A DNA stretch of 64,000 nucleotides from Mytilus californianus (Eukaryota > Mollusca > Bivalvia > Mytilida > Mytilidae). The position numbers and the translations under genes are program-made. Each line of letters opens with the position of its first letter. Position 1 is the stretch's first letter. Where the stretch lies: the NCBI RefSeq assembly GCF_021869535.1, contig NW_026262593.1:54859318-54923317 (forward strand), given 5' to 3'. Under the pieces are notes generated by a model, which was not told the DNA's origin, did not search any database, and saw only the letters and a program-made list of their open reading frames with translations. This document shows, piece by piece, positions 46,050 to 57,609 of this stretch.

Positions 46050-46204
46050 AGTATAGTTTTATGGTTCTTTGTTAATTTCATCCGGTCATGTTGTTTTTCA
46101 CAATCATTACACATGGCTTCTTCACATTCTGAACACCAAACAGAGGCAGATTGTGTCGTATCATCTGTCATACAAATATCGCATATAGATATGGATGTCG
46201 CCAT
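46050..46204 (-). pseudogene. N-terminal B-box scrap, copy 2
   Basis: Reads without a break from MATSISICDICMTDD to the KTIL codon (about residue 52), keeping all B-box1 ligands C8 to H48, then passes into repeat DNA, which adds 17 unrelated codons (FKSLSF onward) before a stop. A splice acceptor (CAG at 46211-46213) lies upstream, so a 69-residue B-box1-only protein could be expressed if the promoter still works. More likely a dead fragment, but it is the only open scrap here. Confidence 0.8.
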
Positions 46205-46674
46205 TTTAAACTGAAACGTAGAAAATCATAAGTATAATTTGAATAATCTGCTTAAAGTTCGATGACATGCTTTGATACATTATAGGATTAAACACATAGA
46301 AGTAATTGATGTGTAAACTGGGTCGATTAACACACAAACTAAACACAAGTCACAAGGTGTTCAATCCTTATAATTCTAAACGTAAACACTTGCAATTTGT
46401 AATAAACATGTTTTTCATTGGCTACTATTTACCGACAAATCCACATTTGACATGTTGTAACTATAGAGTTAGTCGCAATATTAACTTGCTGAAATTCTGA
46501 ACGGTCGGTTAAAGCAATATAATCGGGAATGATCGAAATATCTACCTAAAAAAATTCCATTTCAATGAGATATTATCCGACTTTGAAACATACACAGTTG
46601 AAAATAATTCCGACAGATGACTTAGAACTACATTTCATAGAATGTAGTAATGGGTATTATTCTATAAAATAAAA

Positions 46675-47338
46675 TGGATTTTTTTGCAAATCAGTTTTGC
46701 AGAAACTGTCAGAGACATTTATAGATAACAAATGGTGGGACATACCATTTGCTATCCTAATAATCTCGATTTGTAATAATTTATTGTAGAAGGTTTACAG
46801 AACTTGCGAGAATGTTGCAGTATTAGTTTCTACTGTGATTACAATTCAAATAAATATTTCTATTCTAAGCCTAAAACAATATTTGGAACAGAATATCGAC
46901 ACTTTTCTAAAATCTATCAATATCATATTTGCTCCAAAATTTTGATATAAGTTTGTATCTTAAACTAACATTATGTCTTTTTTTAAGTTTTACTATTTAT
47001 GTGCTGTTAAAATACGCACTGACCGTGGTATGAGTGGTTTTTTTTTTTCTCCTTCACCAGTATGCAAAGCAAGAACAGAAAACACATCGTCAACACAAAT
47101 AGCACAAACGAGAACAAAACACGCATAAACAAATTTAACAACAGAAAACCAAACAAAGCAAATTGAAACGAAACTATCAAGAACACTTATTTCCATAAAA
47201 GTGCAAACTAATATCTTGTAATTAATTGCTGAACACTTAGTTTTCATTTAATATCTTAAACGAGTGGAAATAGTTTCGTAGTCATCATGTGAAATACCTT
47301 TTTAGATTACAAGTCAAAGCAAAACTTAAACTTTTAAA
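46675..47338. repeat. Ladder unit 3
   Basis: Matches 40212-41003 without the tail insertion and without the gene scrap. Ends AAACTTAAACTTTTAAA before the next unit. Confidence 0.88.
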
Positions 47339-47960
47339 TCATCTTATCCACCTGCTCATGAAAAAAATAATGATAGGCACACTGTTTGACGTCTTCAATG
47401 AGTGTCTCCTTAACACATTTGAAATAAAACTAATCATATTTTTTTCTATAAGTTTCTATTGTGATTACAATTCAAATATATATTTCTATTCTAAGCCTAA
47501 AACAATATTTGGAACAGAATATCGACACTTTTCTAAAATCTATCAACATCATATTTGCTCCAAAATTTTGATATAAGTTTGTATTTTATCTAACATTATG
47601 TCTTTTTTTTAAGTTTTACTATTTATGTGCTGTTAAAATACGCACTGGCCGTGGTATGAGTGGTTTTTTTCTCCTTCAATAGTATACAAAGCAAGAACAG
47701 AAAACACATCGTCAACACAAATAGCACAAACGAGAACAAAACACGCAAAAACAAATTGAACAACAGAAAACCAAACAAAGCAAATTGAAACGAAACTATC
47801 AAGAACACTTATTTCCATAAAAGTGCAAACTAATATTTGTAATTAATTGCTGAACACTTAGTTTTCATTTAATATCTTAAACGAGTGGAAATAGTTTCGT
47901 AGTCATCATGTGAAATACCTTTTTAGATTACAAGTCAAAGCAAAACTTAAACTTTTAAAT
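47339..47960. repeat. Ladder unit 4 (622 bp)
   Basis: Starts TCATCTTATCCACCTGCTCA and ends in the AAACTTTTAAA junction. Nearly identical to unit 5. Confidence 0.9.
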
Positions 47961-48582
47961 CATCTTATCCACCTGCTCATGAAAAAAATAATGATAGGCA
48001 CACTCTTTGACGTCTTCAATGAGTGTCTCCTTAACACATTTGAAGCAAAAACTAATCATATTTTTTTCTATAAGTTTCTATTGTGATTACAATTCAAATA
48101 TATATTTCTATTCTAAGCCTAAAACAATATTTGGAACAGAATATCGACACTTTTCTAAAATCTATCAATAAATTATTTGCTCCAAAATTTTGATATAAGT
48201 TTGTATTTTAAACTTACATTATGTCTTTTTTTAGGTTTTACTATTTATGTGCTGTTAAAATACGCACTGGCCGTGGTATGAGTGGTTTTTTTCTCCTTCA
48301 ATAGTATGCAAAGCAAGAACAGAAAACACATCGTCAACACAAATAGCACAAACGAGAACAAAACACGCAAAAACAAATTGAACAACAGAAAACCAAACAA
48401 AGCAAATTGAAACGAAACTATCAAGAACACTTATTTCCATAAAAGTGCAAACTAATATCTTGTAATTAATTGCTGAACACTTGGTTTCCATTTAATATCT
48501 TAAACGAGTGGAAAAAGTTTCGTAGTCATCATGTGAAATACCTTTTTAAATGACAAGTCAAAGCAAAACTTAAACTTTTAAA
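47961..48582. repeat. Ladder unit 5 (622 bp)
   Basis: Direct tandem copy of unit 4 with scattered substitutions. A hydrophobic minus-strand frame recurs in each unit at the same place, but its C-terminal half changes frame between units, so I read it as non-coding. Confidence 0.9.
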
Positions 48583-48690
48583 TTATCTTATCCACCTGCT
48601 CATGAAAAAAATAATGATAGGCACACTGTTTGACGTCTATAATGAGTGTCTCCTTAACACATTTGAAGCAAAAACTAATTATAATTTTTT
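48583..48690. repeat. Ladder unit 6, truncated, merging into the 3' flank of the intact gene
   Basis: Starts TTATCTTATCCACCTGCTCA and keeps about 100 bases of the unit up to AAGCAAAAACTAAT, then joins sequence homologous to 25300-25400, the 3' flank of the pseudogene at 25408. Confidence 0.8.
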
Positions 48691-48724
48691 TTTGGATTTG
48701 ATCATGCTGCTGTTTGTCGGAAAT

Positions 48725-48730
48725 TTTATT
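48725..48730 (-). terminator. Candidate polyadenylation signal AATAAA
   Basis: AATAAA on the minus strand 55 bases past the stop codon at 48785. Plausible but only one hexamer. Confidence 0.4.
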
Positions 48731-48784
48731 AAAAGTGCATACAGTATACAAACTCGATTTTTTAGTGGTATGAACTAAAATAAT

Positions 48785-50473
48785 TTAGTTCGTAACTTTG
48801 TACATAAAGCATTTTCCATATTCATTGCACACAAGAAGGGTGTTGTTTTTACGGTTGCAATGTATGGCTCTAGGGTATTGAAGTCCATCTTCTTTTGTCA
48901 AGAAAATTCTAGATTGTTTCCCATCTTTTCCTAATACCAACACTTGATGACTGTCACTGTGCGTTACAAAAACATTTCCAGACGCATCGTTGGTTATACC
49001 AGTAGGATTATCTGATTTCTGACATTCATATTTCCAAACAAAAATTCCATTTAAATCAATCGAGTAGACTTCATCAACTTTGCTTTTCGTATAATAAAGT
49101 TGGTCATTAAACACGGAACAATAAGTAAATATATCGGCTATTGACAAAGATGAAACGGCATTACCAGAAACATCAAAGAACTGAACGCTTTTGTTGTTGA
49201 TATTGACCACTAATTGTTCACCTGTATAGCTTATGCCATAGCATCGGTGACTTGTAGGCATCGATCTTTGTACTTTTGACGAAGTAACATCAACTATAAC
49301 AATTTCCTTCTTGAAAACTAATGTTGTAGCAACGGTGTCTTTTTCTATTACTGCAACATCATAACATTGATCTTTAAATGTTATGGTTTTGATAAGCTGG
49401 CCTACTGGATTCATGATAATAAGTCTTTTGTTTTGAGATCTATAATCGGCCAGCACGATTCTCCCGTCGTCAAACACGTCTATACCTGTAATTAACATGT
49501 CGTTGGAGACTCCATCCGGTGTCTGAAAAGAGCACATTTTGGTCAATTTAATGTTATCTACGGTGTTAGAAACAGGAACCATAATCTGTCCCTGTTTCTT
49601 CTTCTTTAGAAGAATTTTCTTTGAGGAAGAAGACTTTACGTCTATCTTCCCCAATTCTTTGACTTCTTTCTCGAACTTCGTAAGTAATGGTGTAAATTCC
49701 ATGTGCAAATCAAAAGTGTCCATTGTTTGGTCGGTTTGTAAAAACATCCATTCTTTTTCTTCTGTCTCAATTTTATTATTCCATTCATGTATACAAAGGA
49801 AAGCTTGAAAATTCGATACATGTATCTTAATTTTTTCCAAGTCGTTATTAATGTTTTCAACACTGTTACGCATTTCTGAGAGCTTTTCAATAAAACTATC
49901 AATATTTCCGTTTTGTTTTTTCTCCATGTTGTCCAATTTATCCAAAAGATCATTTTCGAGTTTTAATAAATGGTTATTTATTGCCGTTCGGAAATTTTGC
50001 ACTTCAGAAAGGATTTTATTTTTCTGAACTCCAAAACTTGCACGATTATTTTGTTTCTCCCTGATCAGGTCGCCAATTACTGCGCTGATGTCTTTTGTCC
50101 TATCTTCCAAATCTGTAAACGCAGCAGACGACTTTACTCCTCCCACCACTTCCGATAATGGCTTCAATTTTTGACAGGTGCCATGTATCTCTGCAACGCA
50201 AGACACACAACATGGTTCGTTGTGAATTACACAATAGAAGTCGAATTTTAAGCTGTGACGTATGCATTTCTGTTTGATTGCAGCAACAGAAATGGGCAAT
50301 TGCTGGTAATCTTTTATGGGTATTATTTTGTGGTTCTTTGTTAATCCCATGCGGCCATGTTGTCTTTCGCAATCTTTACAAATGGCTTCTTCACATTCTG
50401 AACACCAAACAGAGGCAGATTTTGTTATGTTATCTGTCATACAAATATCGCACATCGGTAAGGACGACGCCAT
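48785..50473 (-). CDS. RING-less B-box / coiled-coil / NHL-like propeller protein (TRIM-like), intact
   Basis: A single open exon encodes 562 residues, exactly as long as the 8021 gene. B-box1 ligands are C8, C11, C24, C27, C32, C35, H39, H48; B-box2 ligands are C70, H73, C81, H84, C89, C92, H97, C100. Coiled coil from about 115 to 220, then a linker rich in K and S and six propeller-like blades ending in YKVTN. No RING, signal peptide or membrane segment. The frame stays open 40 codons further upstream, but I take the ATG at 50473 (MASSLPMCDIC): it aligns with every relative, and a splice acceptor falls between it and the upstream ATG. It is the closest relative of the left-edge gene and of the pseudogene at 25408. 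Likely cytosolic; role by TRIM analogy only (oligomeric scaffold or receptor). Confidence 0.92.
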   Translation of the reverse strand: MASSLPMCDICMTDNITKSASVWCSECEEAICKDCERQHGRMGLTKNHKIIPIKDYQQLPISVAAIKQKCIRHSLKFDFYCVIHNEPCCVSCVAEIHGTCQKLKPLSEVVGGVKSSAAFTDLEDRTKDISAVIGDLIREKQNNRASFGVQKNKILSEVQNFRTAINNHLLKLENDLLDKLDNMEKKQNGNIDSFIEKLSEMRNSVENINNDLEKIKIHVSNFQAFLCIHEWNNKIETEEKEWMFLQTDQTMDTFDLHMEFTPLLTKFEKEVKELGKIDVKSSSSKKILLKKKKQGQIMVPVSNTVDNIKLTKMCSFQTPDGVSNDMLITGIDVFDDGRIVLADYRSQNKRLIIMNPVGQLIKTITFKDQCYDVAVIEKDTVATTLVFKKEIVIVDVTSSKVQRSMPTSHRCYGISYTGEQLVVNINNKSVQFFDVSGNAVSSLSIADIFTYCSVFNDQLYYTKSKVDEVYSIDLNGIFVWKYECQKSDNPTGITNDASGNVFVTHSDSHQVLVLGKDGKQSRIFLTKEDGLQYPRAIHCNRKNNTLLVCNEYGKCFMYKVTN

Positions 50474-50479
50474 ATTAAA

Positions 50480-50482
50480 CTG
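50480..50482 (-). promoter_or_regulatory. 3' splice acceptor that decides the start of the intact gene
   Basis: CTTTTGTTTTTCAG on the minus strand, six bases upstream of the ATG at 50473. Because this site would remove everything 5' of it, the longer in-frame extension to 50593 is unlikely to be translated. Confidence 0.65.
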
Positions 50483-53029
50483 AAAAACAAAAGATACTTT
50501 AGTTTTATTGTTCATTAACTGTGGTGTTATTGAGAAGGAAATGCATAATAAAAAGTTCAGTTCAAGAAAATGTAAACCTCGTTTCCGAATCATGATTTGA
50601 AAATAGGTACTGTCTGCATAATCAGGTACTGATTATTTTTGTATACACAAATACTATAATTTGAATGGAATAAACTTTTCCGAGTGCATTTATATACTTT
50701 ATGACTTTATGACTATCTCAGCAAAGTTTTTTATCCTGTAAATCGATTATGTTGTGTTTACTTTGGAATGATAGTGTTAACACAGAACAGGTAGCCCCTA
50801 CAAGCCTAAATTGGCCATCTGGCAAGAAAATGCAGTGTTGCTGCTTTTTTCCATCTTTTTCGAGATAAATTGATATCATGATCCAAATCATGGATTTAAA
50901 AAAGTGGATAAAACATTAATTGCAATAGTCTTCGGGAGAAATGAAGATACGTTAGCCCTAAAAACATAAAAGATTTCTCGGGAAAAAAAATCTTGGTGAA
51001 AAAAGCTTCATATCTCACTAAGGCAAGGGAAACACATTGTACCCTAAAACTGGGCTTCACCAATCACACGGCAGCGGAAAATACTGTATTGAAAGGGGAA
51101 TACTTATTCTATCTGAATGATAACACACGCGGGTAATGATAGTAAATTTGGCAACCGGAAACAGCATTTATTGTTGCCTTTCATATTTTAATATGAATAC
51201 ACGATGGTGGGAAAATTAAAATAACAATATATTTATTTCGTACGTCCGAATGTTTTCTTGATTGACCATTATTCGGAACGCTTAAACCCAAAAAGTTGAA
51301 CGCCATGATGGGATTTATAAGAACTAAACACGTGAACTTTTCAAAGAACTCATCATTTTCGACACAAATATGAATAAATGATTTTGGACTTCCCCTTTTT
51401 GAATTTGCCTCAGATCTCAGTATTTTTGTTATACTGTTTTTGTTATACTAAGGAATCAAACCTTAGACTTTTTTCACTGAATATTTTTCAGGGTTATAAG
51501 TGAATGTCTTTCTAAATAGATACTGAAGCTCTTCTTCATATTCGTTATAGCTATGTTACATACATGAATTAATAAATAGTAGTGTTTGATTAAGACAACC
51601 GGAATTTTAAAAGTATGTGAATAACGGTATACAGTTGTAGTGTTTAGAATAAAACGACATGTTGAACGTTGGTCGCGGCTGAACCAGAGTTTTGGTATGC
51701 AGAACGTTTTATAAACTATTTGAAAAAAATGTAATTTATTATTTGGTTATGTGGGTCCATTGTAAGAAAATGTACAATTAACTATATAACTTTACCTGAA
51801 CTCATTAAGATATATTTGTTCTTAAAACTAATAAATTAGGAGCTATCTTTGCATGCAATCATTACAAATGGTTTAAAAATGCAACTGTCTGGTGTTTCTT
51901 GTTGTTTTAATTAAGTTTCTCATGGTAAAATCTATGTATTTTCGGTAAGTAGTTGACACATGTTCTACTGGACATGATTAATCTCATGTAGACGGACAGA
52001 TAAGTTGGTAAATAATAACAAACAAAATAAACTCTCAGACTTATCTTAAAAACCAGAGGCCAACATTTTTTATCAGTGGTTTTTAATAAGTTTTAGTTTT
52101 CATGACGTCTCTCGTGATAAAGTTGATCGAGTATCTATTTTCGGTAAGTAGTTTACAAATGACCATCTGAGAATTGTTTCACTAATGCGGACGGATAATA
52201 AAAAAAATAACTTTTAATCTTATCCAAAGAAAACAAGAAGCAAACAGTTTGATCAGCAAATAAAATTTCAGTGGTATTTGTAAACCCAGTGTTTCGTTGC
52301 ACAATTAAAATTCAAAATGTTGAACATTGTGATGATATCCATCAAGTTTTATCTATCATAAAAGCATATACCAACAAGGTAGACGAAATGACAATCAGAT
52401 GTGCATCAGGTTATGAAGAAAGATAAAAAAAACGATACAATTAACTGTTGAAACCAAGGTTAAATCAGGATTATCAATAAAAAATTGTATCTGTAAAACG
52501 TCAAGAAGAGGGAAACCGGATTTAATCCTCACTATGCAAATTATATTTTTTTCAAATTAAGGTTAACAATACACATCTGTTTGGCATGTAACAACAGAAT
52601 GTTTTTACGTAAAAAGTGACACCAATTGTCCTTATTGTTAGAAGAACCACCGGACACTTAGCTAGTATTTCTGTAGATTATACAATTTATTGGATAGTAT
52701 ATTTTGTGTTACTATACATATCAATATGATTTGGTAGGTCTGCTCTCGCCAGTGATCCCGTGAATCTTCGTTTCAAAAATCGTTTTCTCTTGGCTCTAGG
52801 GAGATATATGCTGATGTTTTTATTAAAGGAGAACGAGAAAAGTAAATATAGTTAAATTAGAAAACCGGAAAGGGGTTTGATATTATTGAATGCAGTCCAT
52901 TTATTTCATTGTCCCTTTCGTTCAAAAAGAGAATTACAATCTACTTAAAATAACAGAAACCCACCGACCTAAATAACTATAAGGCATCTATGCCGCTTAA
53001 ACTGTTCATTGATTATATCTAAGCGGTAC
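50483..53029. other. Upstream flank of the second intact gene, gene-free
   Basis: Bases 50520-51030 match 27150-27620 and 210-660; 51120-51320 match 28160-28360. A single decayed 71-bp unit lies at 51775-51850. Two short segments at 51900-52030 and 52080-52200 repeat each other (GGTAAGTAGTT(G/T)ACA, (T/C)GCGGACGGATAA-like). A single 72-bp repeat unit lies at 52733-52785. No gene. Confidence 0.5.
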
Positions 53030-53830
53030 ATTCTCTTTCTTTTTTTTAATTTAATCATAACATTCATGTTGGGCAGTTAAATAATCATTAAATGCCTACC
53101 TTCAGACTAAGTTTATCCACCAAAATATTTCATAACAACTGCTGAAAGTAGGATAACAAGGCAGTATGTTCAAGTGATACATTATTGATATTTTGTCCTA
53201 CGCATTACAAACCATTGTTAACAAGTGACAAAATACGGTTATTTCCCTTTGACAGCTGTATGAGTCTTGATACGGTCTGATACAATTGTGTGTTGTGCAT
53301 TCAGATTAAATAGAGAACTCCTCAATACTTATTATTAAGAAGCAGAATCATAACATCGCAAATATTAAAAAGACATCTGCATCACTAAATCTGATTCACC
53401 AGATCTAAGTGATATAGTTTCTCTCTTCAGAAAACGAAAGTACTAATCTATACGTAACATTTATGTCGGACAATAAGTTAAGTACTTAAATAACGATTAA
53501 ATACTTACTTTACGACTGTTTGTCAACCGAAATATGTTACAACAATTACTGCAGATCCTTTTTGGAAGTGTTATAACAGTCTGATGACCGAAATATAACC
53601 AGGAAGTATTGTCACGTGATATAGCTTTTACAAATAACAATATACGGTTATTTCCCTTTGAATGTTGTGGGTTCATACGGTCTGACACCATTTAATACAA
53701 AGCAAAGTTTGAACCCCAAGAATAAGCAGTGAATTAATTTGAAATACAAACAGTTGATAGCATATTACATTGGAAATACATATAATCTGAAAACACATGT
53801 GACCTACATATATACACGGAAGATGGAAAA
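53030..53830. repeat. Flank duplicated from or to 14140-15000
   Basis: Aligns in order with 14140-15000, and internally repeats itself (53085-53300 and 53500-53690 share TTTGTC(C/A)ACC, TGACACGTGATATA-like and CGGTTATTTCCCTTTGA). No gene. Confidence 0.6.
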
Positions 53831-55690
53831 ATTACCAGAAGCTAAATCATATATTCCAAATGAGAAATTCACACAATAATAAAGGGGTTCACACAATCAA
53901 GAATAATGGGGAGAATACAGTATTAAGGGCAAAAAATAAAGAAGGATAAAATAGGCCAAAAAAAACAAGAATAGAAAATTCTCGAATGCTCAACATGTGC
54001 TCAAGTATAAATAATATAGAATAATGCTTGAAAAAAAAATAGAGAAAAACTGGCCCCAAAATTACAGAATATATAAATGAAGGACGCCCATCAAGACCCT
54101 CATAGTAACAAAAAATTTTAATTGTGAAATAACATTCGCTCGCCATTTATTGTTATATTAATTTAGAAGTTTTGGTAGGTTTCCAAAGGTTGTATCGTTT
54201 AATATAGCTTAATGTTGCATTTTCTAACCAGGTACTGCGAAAGAAAATAGATATTATCCTCAAATTCAAAGTTGCAAAATTTGTAGATTCTCTACTTCAC
54301 TCAAGCCCTGCATATCTACCTCTTTCTATCTCTTACTTCTGCGCACTAACTCTGAACATAATGAATAGTCGCCTTTCATCTTCATTTGAAAATAAAAATT
54401 ATATGTCAATGCAAATCTCCTTTAAAGATGGTTAGGTCTCAACTCATTAGCAGCCTGTTTTTATTTTTTTTTTTTTAATCATCATAAAATTGAGGCTTAA
54501 AACAAAATAGTTTTGATAAATTTCGATTGAAACATAGTGTCTTAAGATTCTTCTTAGATTTTGATGTGTAACTACGTGTATGACAAAATGATTTGTTTTT
54601 TATTTTTGAAGTATGATGTCATAATCATAGCAATTTTTAAGTTTCATCCCAGCAGGCACGTTGAACTTACGTTGATCTGTAACGTTGAAATGAAGTTGAA
54701 TAAACTGCTGGTTTTGAAAGGTTAGACAACGTTGAATATCTGACGTTGACACAATGTTATATTTTCAAAATTGTATCGACGTTGATTTTAGATTGAATAT
54801 ATGTTGAAACTTAACATTGTAACAACGTCACCCTAACATTGAAATAACATTTTTTCATGTTGAAAATAGGCAATTCATTGCTTGTTTGTTGGTTCATCTG
54901 TCATATGTGTGTGTCGTTACAAATCAGGTGGTTGTTTTTTTCACGTTTGAATTGTTTGGAAAAGAGATTGTGTTCGGGTTTTATCGCGGTCTATACGGTG
55001 TAGTGTTTGCTTATTGTTGAAGGCCGTATAGCGACCTCCACGTCAATTGGACTCTGGTGGATATTTGTCTCATTGGCAATCATACCACATCTCCTTGTTT
55101 CTATAATAATTAATAACTGCAAAAGAAATTGCAGTCACATGACTTATTTCTTGGACTCTTGGGATATAAGCAAGATTTGGTCTTTTTTAAAATTAAGTTC
55201 AACAGATGTCAAGTTATAACAAAAGATGATAGAGTAAACGAATACAAATCAACCCTTTTAATTATTTCTAATATTTTTGTAAAAATGTATTGAAGTCTCC
55301 AAACTCCTTAAAACCATTTCTGGTGCATGTTGTACATTATTGTAGGATTTTCAACAAATTCTTCTTTGATAAGCTTCTGTTATTTCTTTGTAGGCAACCA
55401 TTACTCTTCCTGAAAAAACCACAAATAGTATTTTGTTAACATAGGTTAACAACTATGTAGAATTCAAAAAATAGGAAATAAAATATTATATAAGCCAAGG
55501 TTTTTTTTATTAATCTGCTGGTTTGAATAAACGGAGATCACGATTTTTTTCAATTTTCAGGAAAAAAAATTGAAAATCAAAGTGTAAAAGATTGTTTATC
55601 CTACCTGCTCTACACAAAACATTTCCTCACAAATAATAATGATATATGGATATTAGGGTTTTCCTGTAAACATGTTTTGTTTATATCGCA
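53831..55690. repeat. Long dispersed repeat, copy C
   Basis: Aligns with copy A along its length. Retroelement tail at 54945-55110 (TATCGCGGTCTATACGGTGT, GAAGGCCGTATAGCGACCTC, TTGTCTCATTGGCAATCATA). Lacks the foldback element present in copy B. Confidence 0.75.
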
Positions 55691-56140
55691 ATTATTGATC
55701 TATAGTATTTCCATCATATGTAGAATCATTGCGTCATTTTTTTGCATGTCATCCGGTTATTTTAAGTCGCAAATGTAAAGTTCGACATGTTGCACAAATA
55801 CTTATAACAATGAAGTTGAAATACTAGTACACATTAAATCGTTTCTGACCAATACACTAACTTTCCCCATTTAAATTCTTAAAACTAACAAATTAAAAAA
55901 CATCTTGAAAAAAATATGATATGCAACATATTCAACCACAGATCTTTAATGATTGAAACGGCTTTCAATTCACTTATTTGACATCTTTTTATCTTATTTT
56001 CAGTTAAGAATAGAATTCACAGAACATCATAGTCCCTATAAAATTAAATAAAACCTTGAAATGAACCTACCAATTATTACTTTGTACAATTTAGCTTGCA
56101 CAAATTAATAATCACCTCATCCTTTTCCAATCAGGTTAGT

Positions 56141-56421
56141 TTAAGGTGGTACATAACACTACAGAGATATAACTCTGTAAAAATCAGCTGAACGTTTTAA
56201 TCACGTTATATTTTTAAGGAAATATCAAGCTTCTCAATGATCAAATAAGAGTTTATCAAACTGCTATATATCCAATGATTTTTTTCCGATAAAGTGTGTG
56301 GTTCAAAGTTTTTGAAATTTTTTTATTTTTGTTAAAGGATCAAATGAAATATTTTGTCAAAATTTTATGACAATTAAACGAGCCAAATTAATTTTAGTCA
56401 AGGTGTTTGGTACCACCTTAA
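56141..56421. mobile_element. 281-bp small element with TTAA-flanked inverted ends
   Basis: Ends are TTAAGGTGGTAC and GTACCACCTTAA. The TTAA at each end fits the target duplication of piggyBac-type transposons, with GGTGGTAC as the terminal inverted repeat. The interior is AT-rich and non-coding. I recognise the sequence as a common bivalve repeat from memory. Confidence 0.7.
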
Positions 56422-56609
56422 GCAATAAAACTGTTTGATATCAAAAACATATTACAATAACATTAACCTTGCGCACTCGGATATATTGTATATATAACAA
56501 TGCTAACAATCTCAAGTGCACCATGATCTATTGTAATGATGCCACCCTTCCCGAGCAGTAGGATGTAATGTGCATGTAGCAATCCCACCTATCTCGCACC
56601 AGGGTCTAT

Positions 56610-56950
56610 TGTAGCAATGCCGTCCGTGACATCGTTAACATCGCGATGTATACAATGTTGTAAGATATCGTGTTTACATCGTTTACATTACGATATCAAC
56701 AATGTTAACACTATATTGTGTCAACATCATTTACATTGTAACAACTGTTTTATACTGTTTATATCGTTGACATCGTTAACATCGCGATGTATACAATGTA
56801 TTATAAATATCGTGTTTACATCGTTTGCATTGTAGTGTGCACGATATGGTGTCAACAGTATTTATAATGTTTGAAATGTAATAAAATGTTTACATCGTTT
56901 ACATCGATATATTACAATTTATTAACGATATTTTATGGATTACAAATGTG
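56610..56950. repeat. Minisatellite in the plus orientation
   Basis: Repeated phrases CATCGTTAACATCGCGATGT (56632 and 56771), ATCGTGTTTACATCGTTT and (G/A)TGTCAACA are the reverse complement of the units in the array at 57610-58495. The units here are degenerate, with an approximately 140-bp duplication (56620-56700 and 56765-56835). Confidence 0.8.
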
Positions 56951-57600
56951 TCAATTTTTGTAATTGGATAACAACACTGAGATGTCAGTATATATTCAGG
57001 AAACTGACGGGGTATATACTTCTATTTTTTTTCAATTGGAACATCAACAACGTCATCATAGCAAACGTTACTATGTGACGTAGTCTTAATCTATGCATAA
57101 CACTTAAAGAATGTAAGAGGCATTCAGAGGGAAAATAATGACGTGTATCCGTCAATAATATGTTTTAATTTAAAACCACGCTATTTACACATTCAATACT
57201 TAAGTAATGTCTTAAAGTGCTAATACAAATTATTGCATTTATGATAGAATTATTATCACAGCAAATTATAAAATCCTTCACATATGCGGAAAATATCAAG
57301 TTGCTTTTTTCAGTATTTGTTGTTGTTAAAAAATACATTAAAAATACAAACGGTATACATGAAATCTAAAAACTTAATTGAAGAAAATTGATGAAGAAAA
57401 AAAAATATTAGAGAAGATGGAAAACTTGTATTTAAAAGAATTACACAAAATATTAAGAAATAATAAACATGTACTGAATATATAGACTGCGTGGTGAATG
57501 TTTAACAAATACCTGGTATTGGTAAAAAAAATAGGCAGGGAGAATCAGTAATATATGTGTATTTCTGGTTTCAGACAGGGCATATAATGTGACATTCCCG
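56951..57600. other. Spacer between the two inverted minisatellite blocks
   Basis: AT-rich, no gene, no obvious repeat. It would form the loop if the flanking blocks paired. Confidence 0.5.
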
Positions 57601-57609
57601 GCTTAGGGT

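Larger units (their letters stand above)
44016..46674. repeat. 2.65-kb segmental duplication, copy 2
   Basis: Second copy of 38974-41629, offset 5042-5045 bases. Carries the same tail insertion (45450-45582) and N-terminal gene scrap. At its right end it runs directly into ladder unit 3, whose first bases (AAATGGATTTTTTTGC) correspond to 40212 in copy 1. Confidence 0.92.

Noticed and set aside
40663..48491. Repeated hydrophobic minus-strand frame (MEISVLDSFVSICFVW) in each ladder unit
   Set aside because: The C-terminal half changes frame between units, and the diverged relative at 24600-24850 is open in a different frame. Conservation reflects recent duplication, not coding selection.
50474..50593. 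Extension of the intact gene by 40 codons at the N-terminus
   Set aside because: The extension crosses the conserved splice acceptor and matches the non-coding flank of the other copies; no relative has it.
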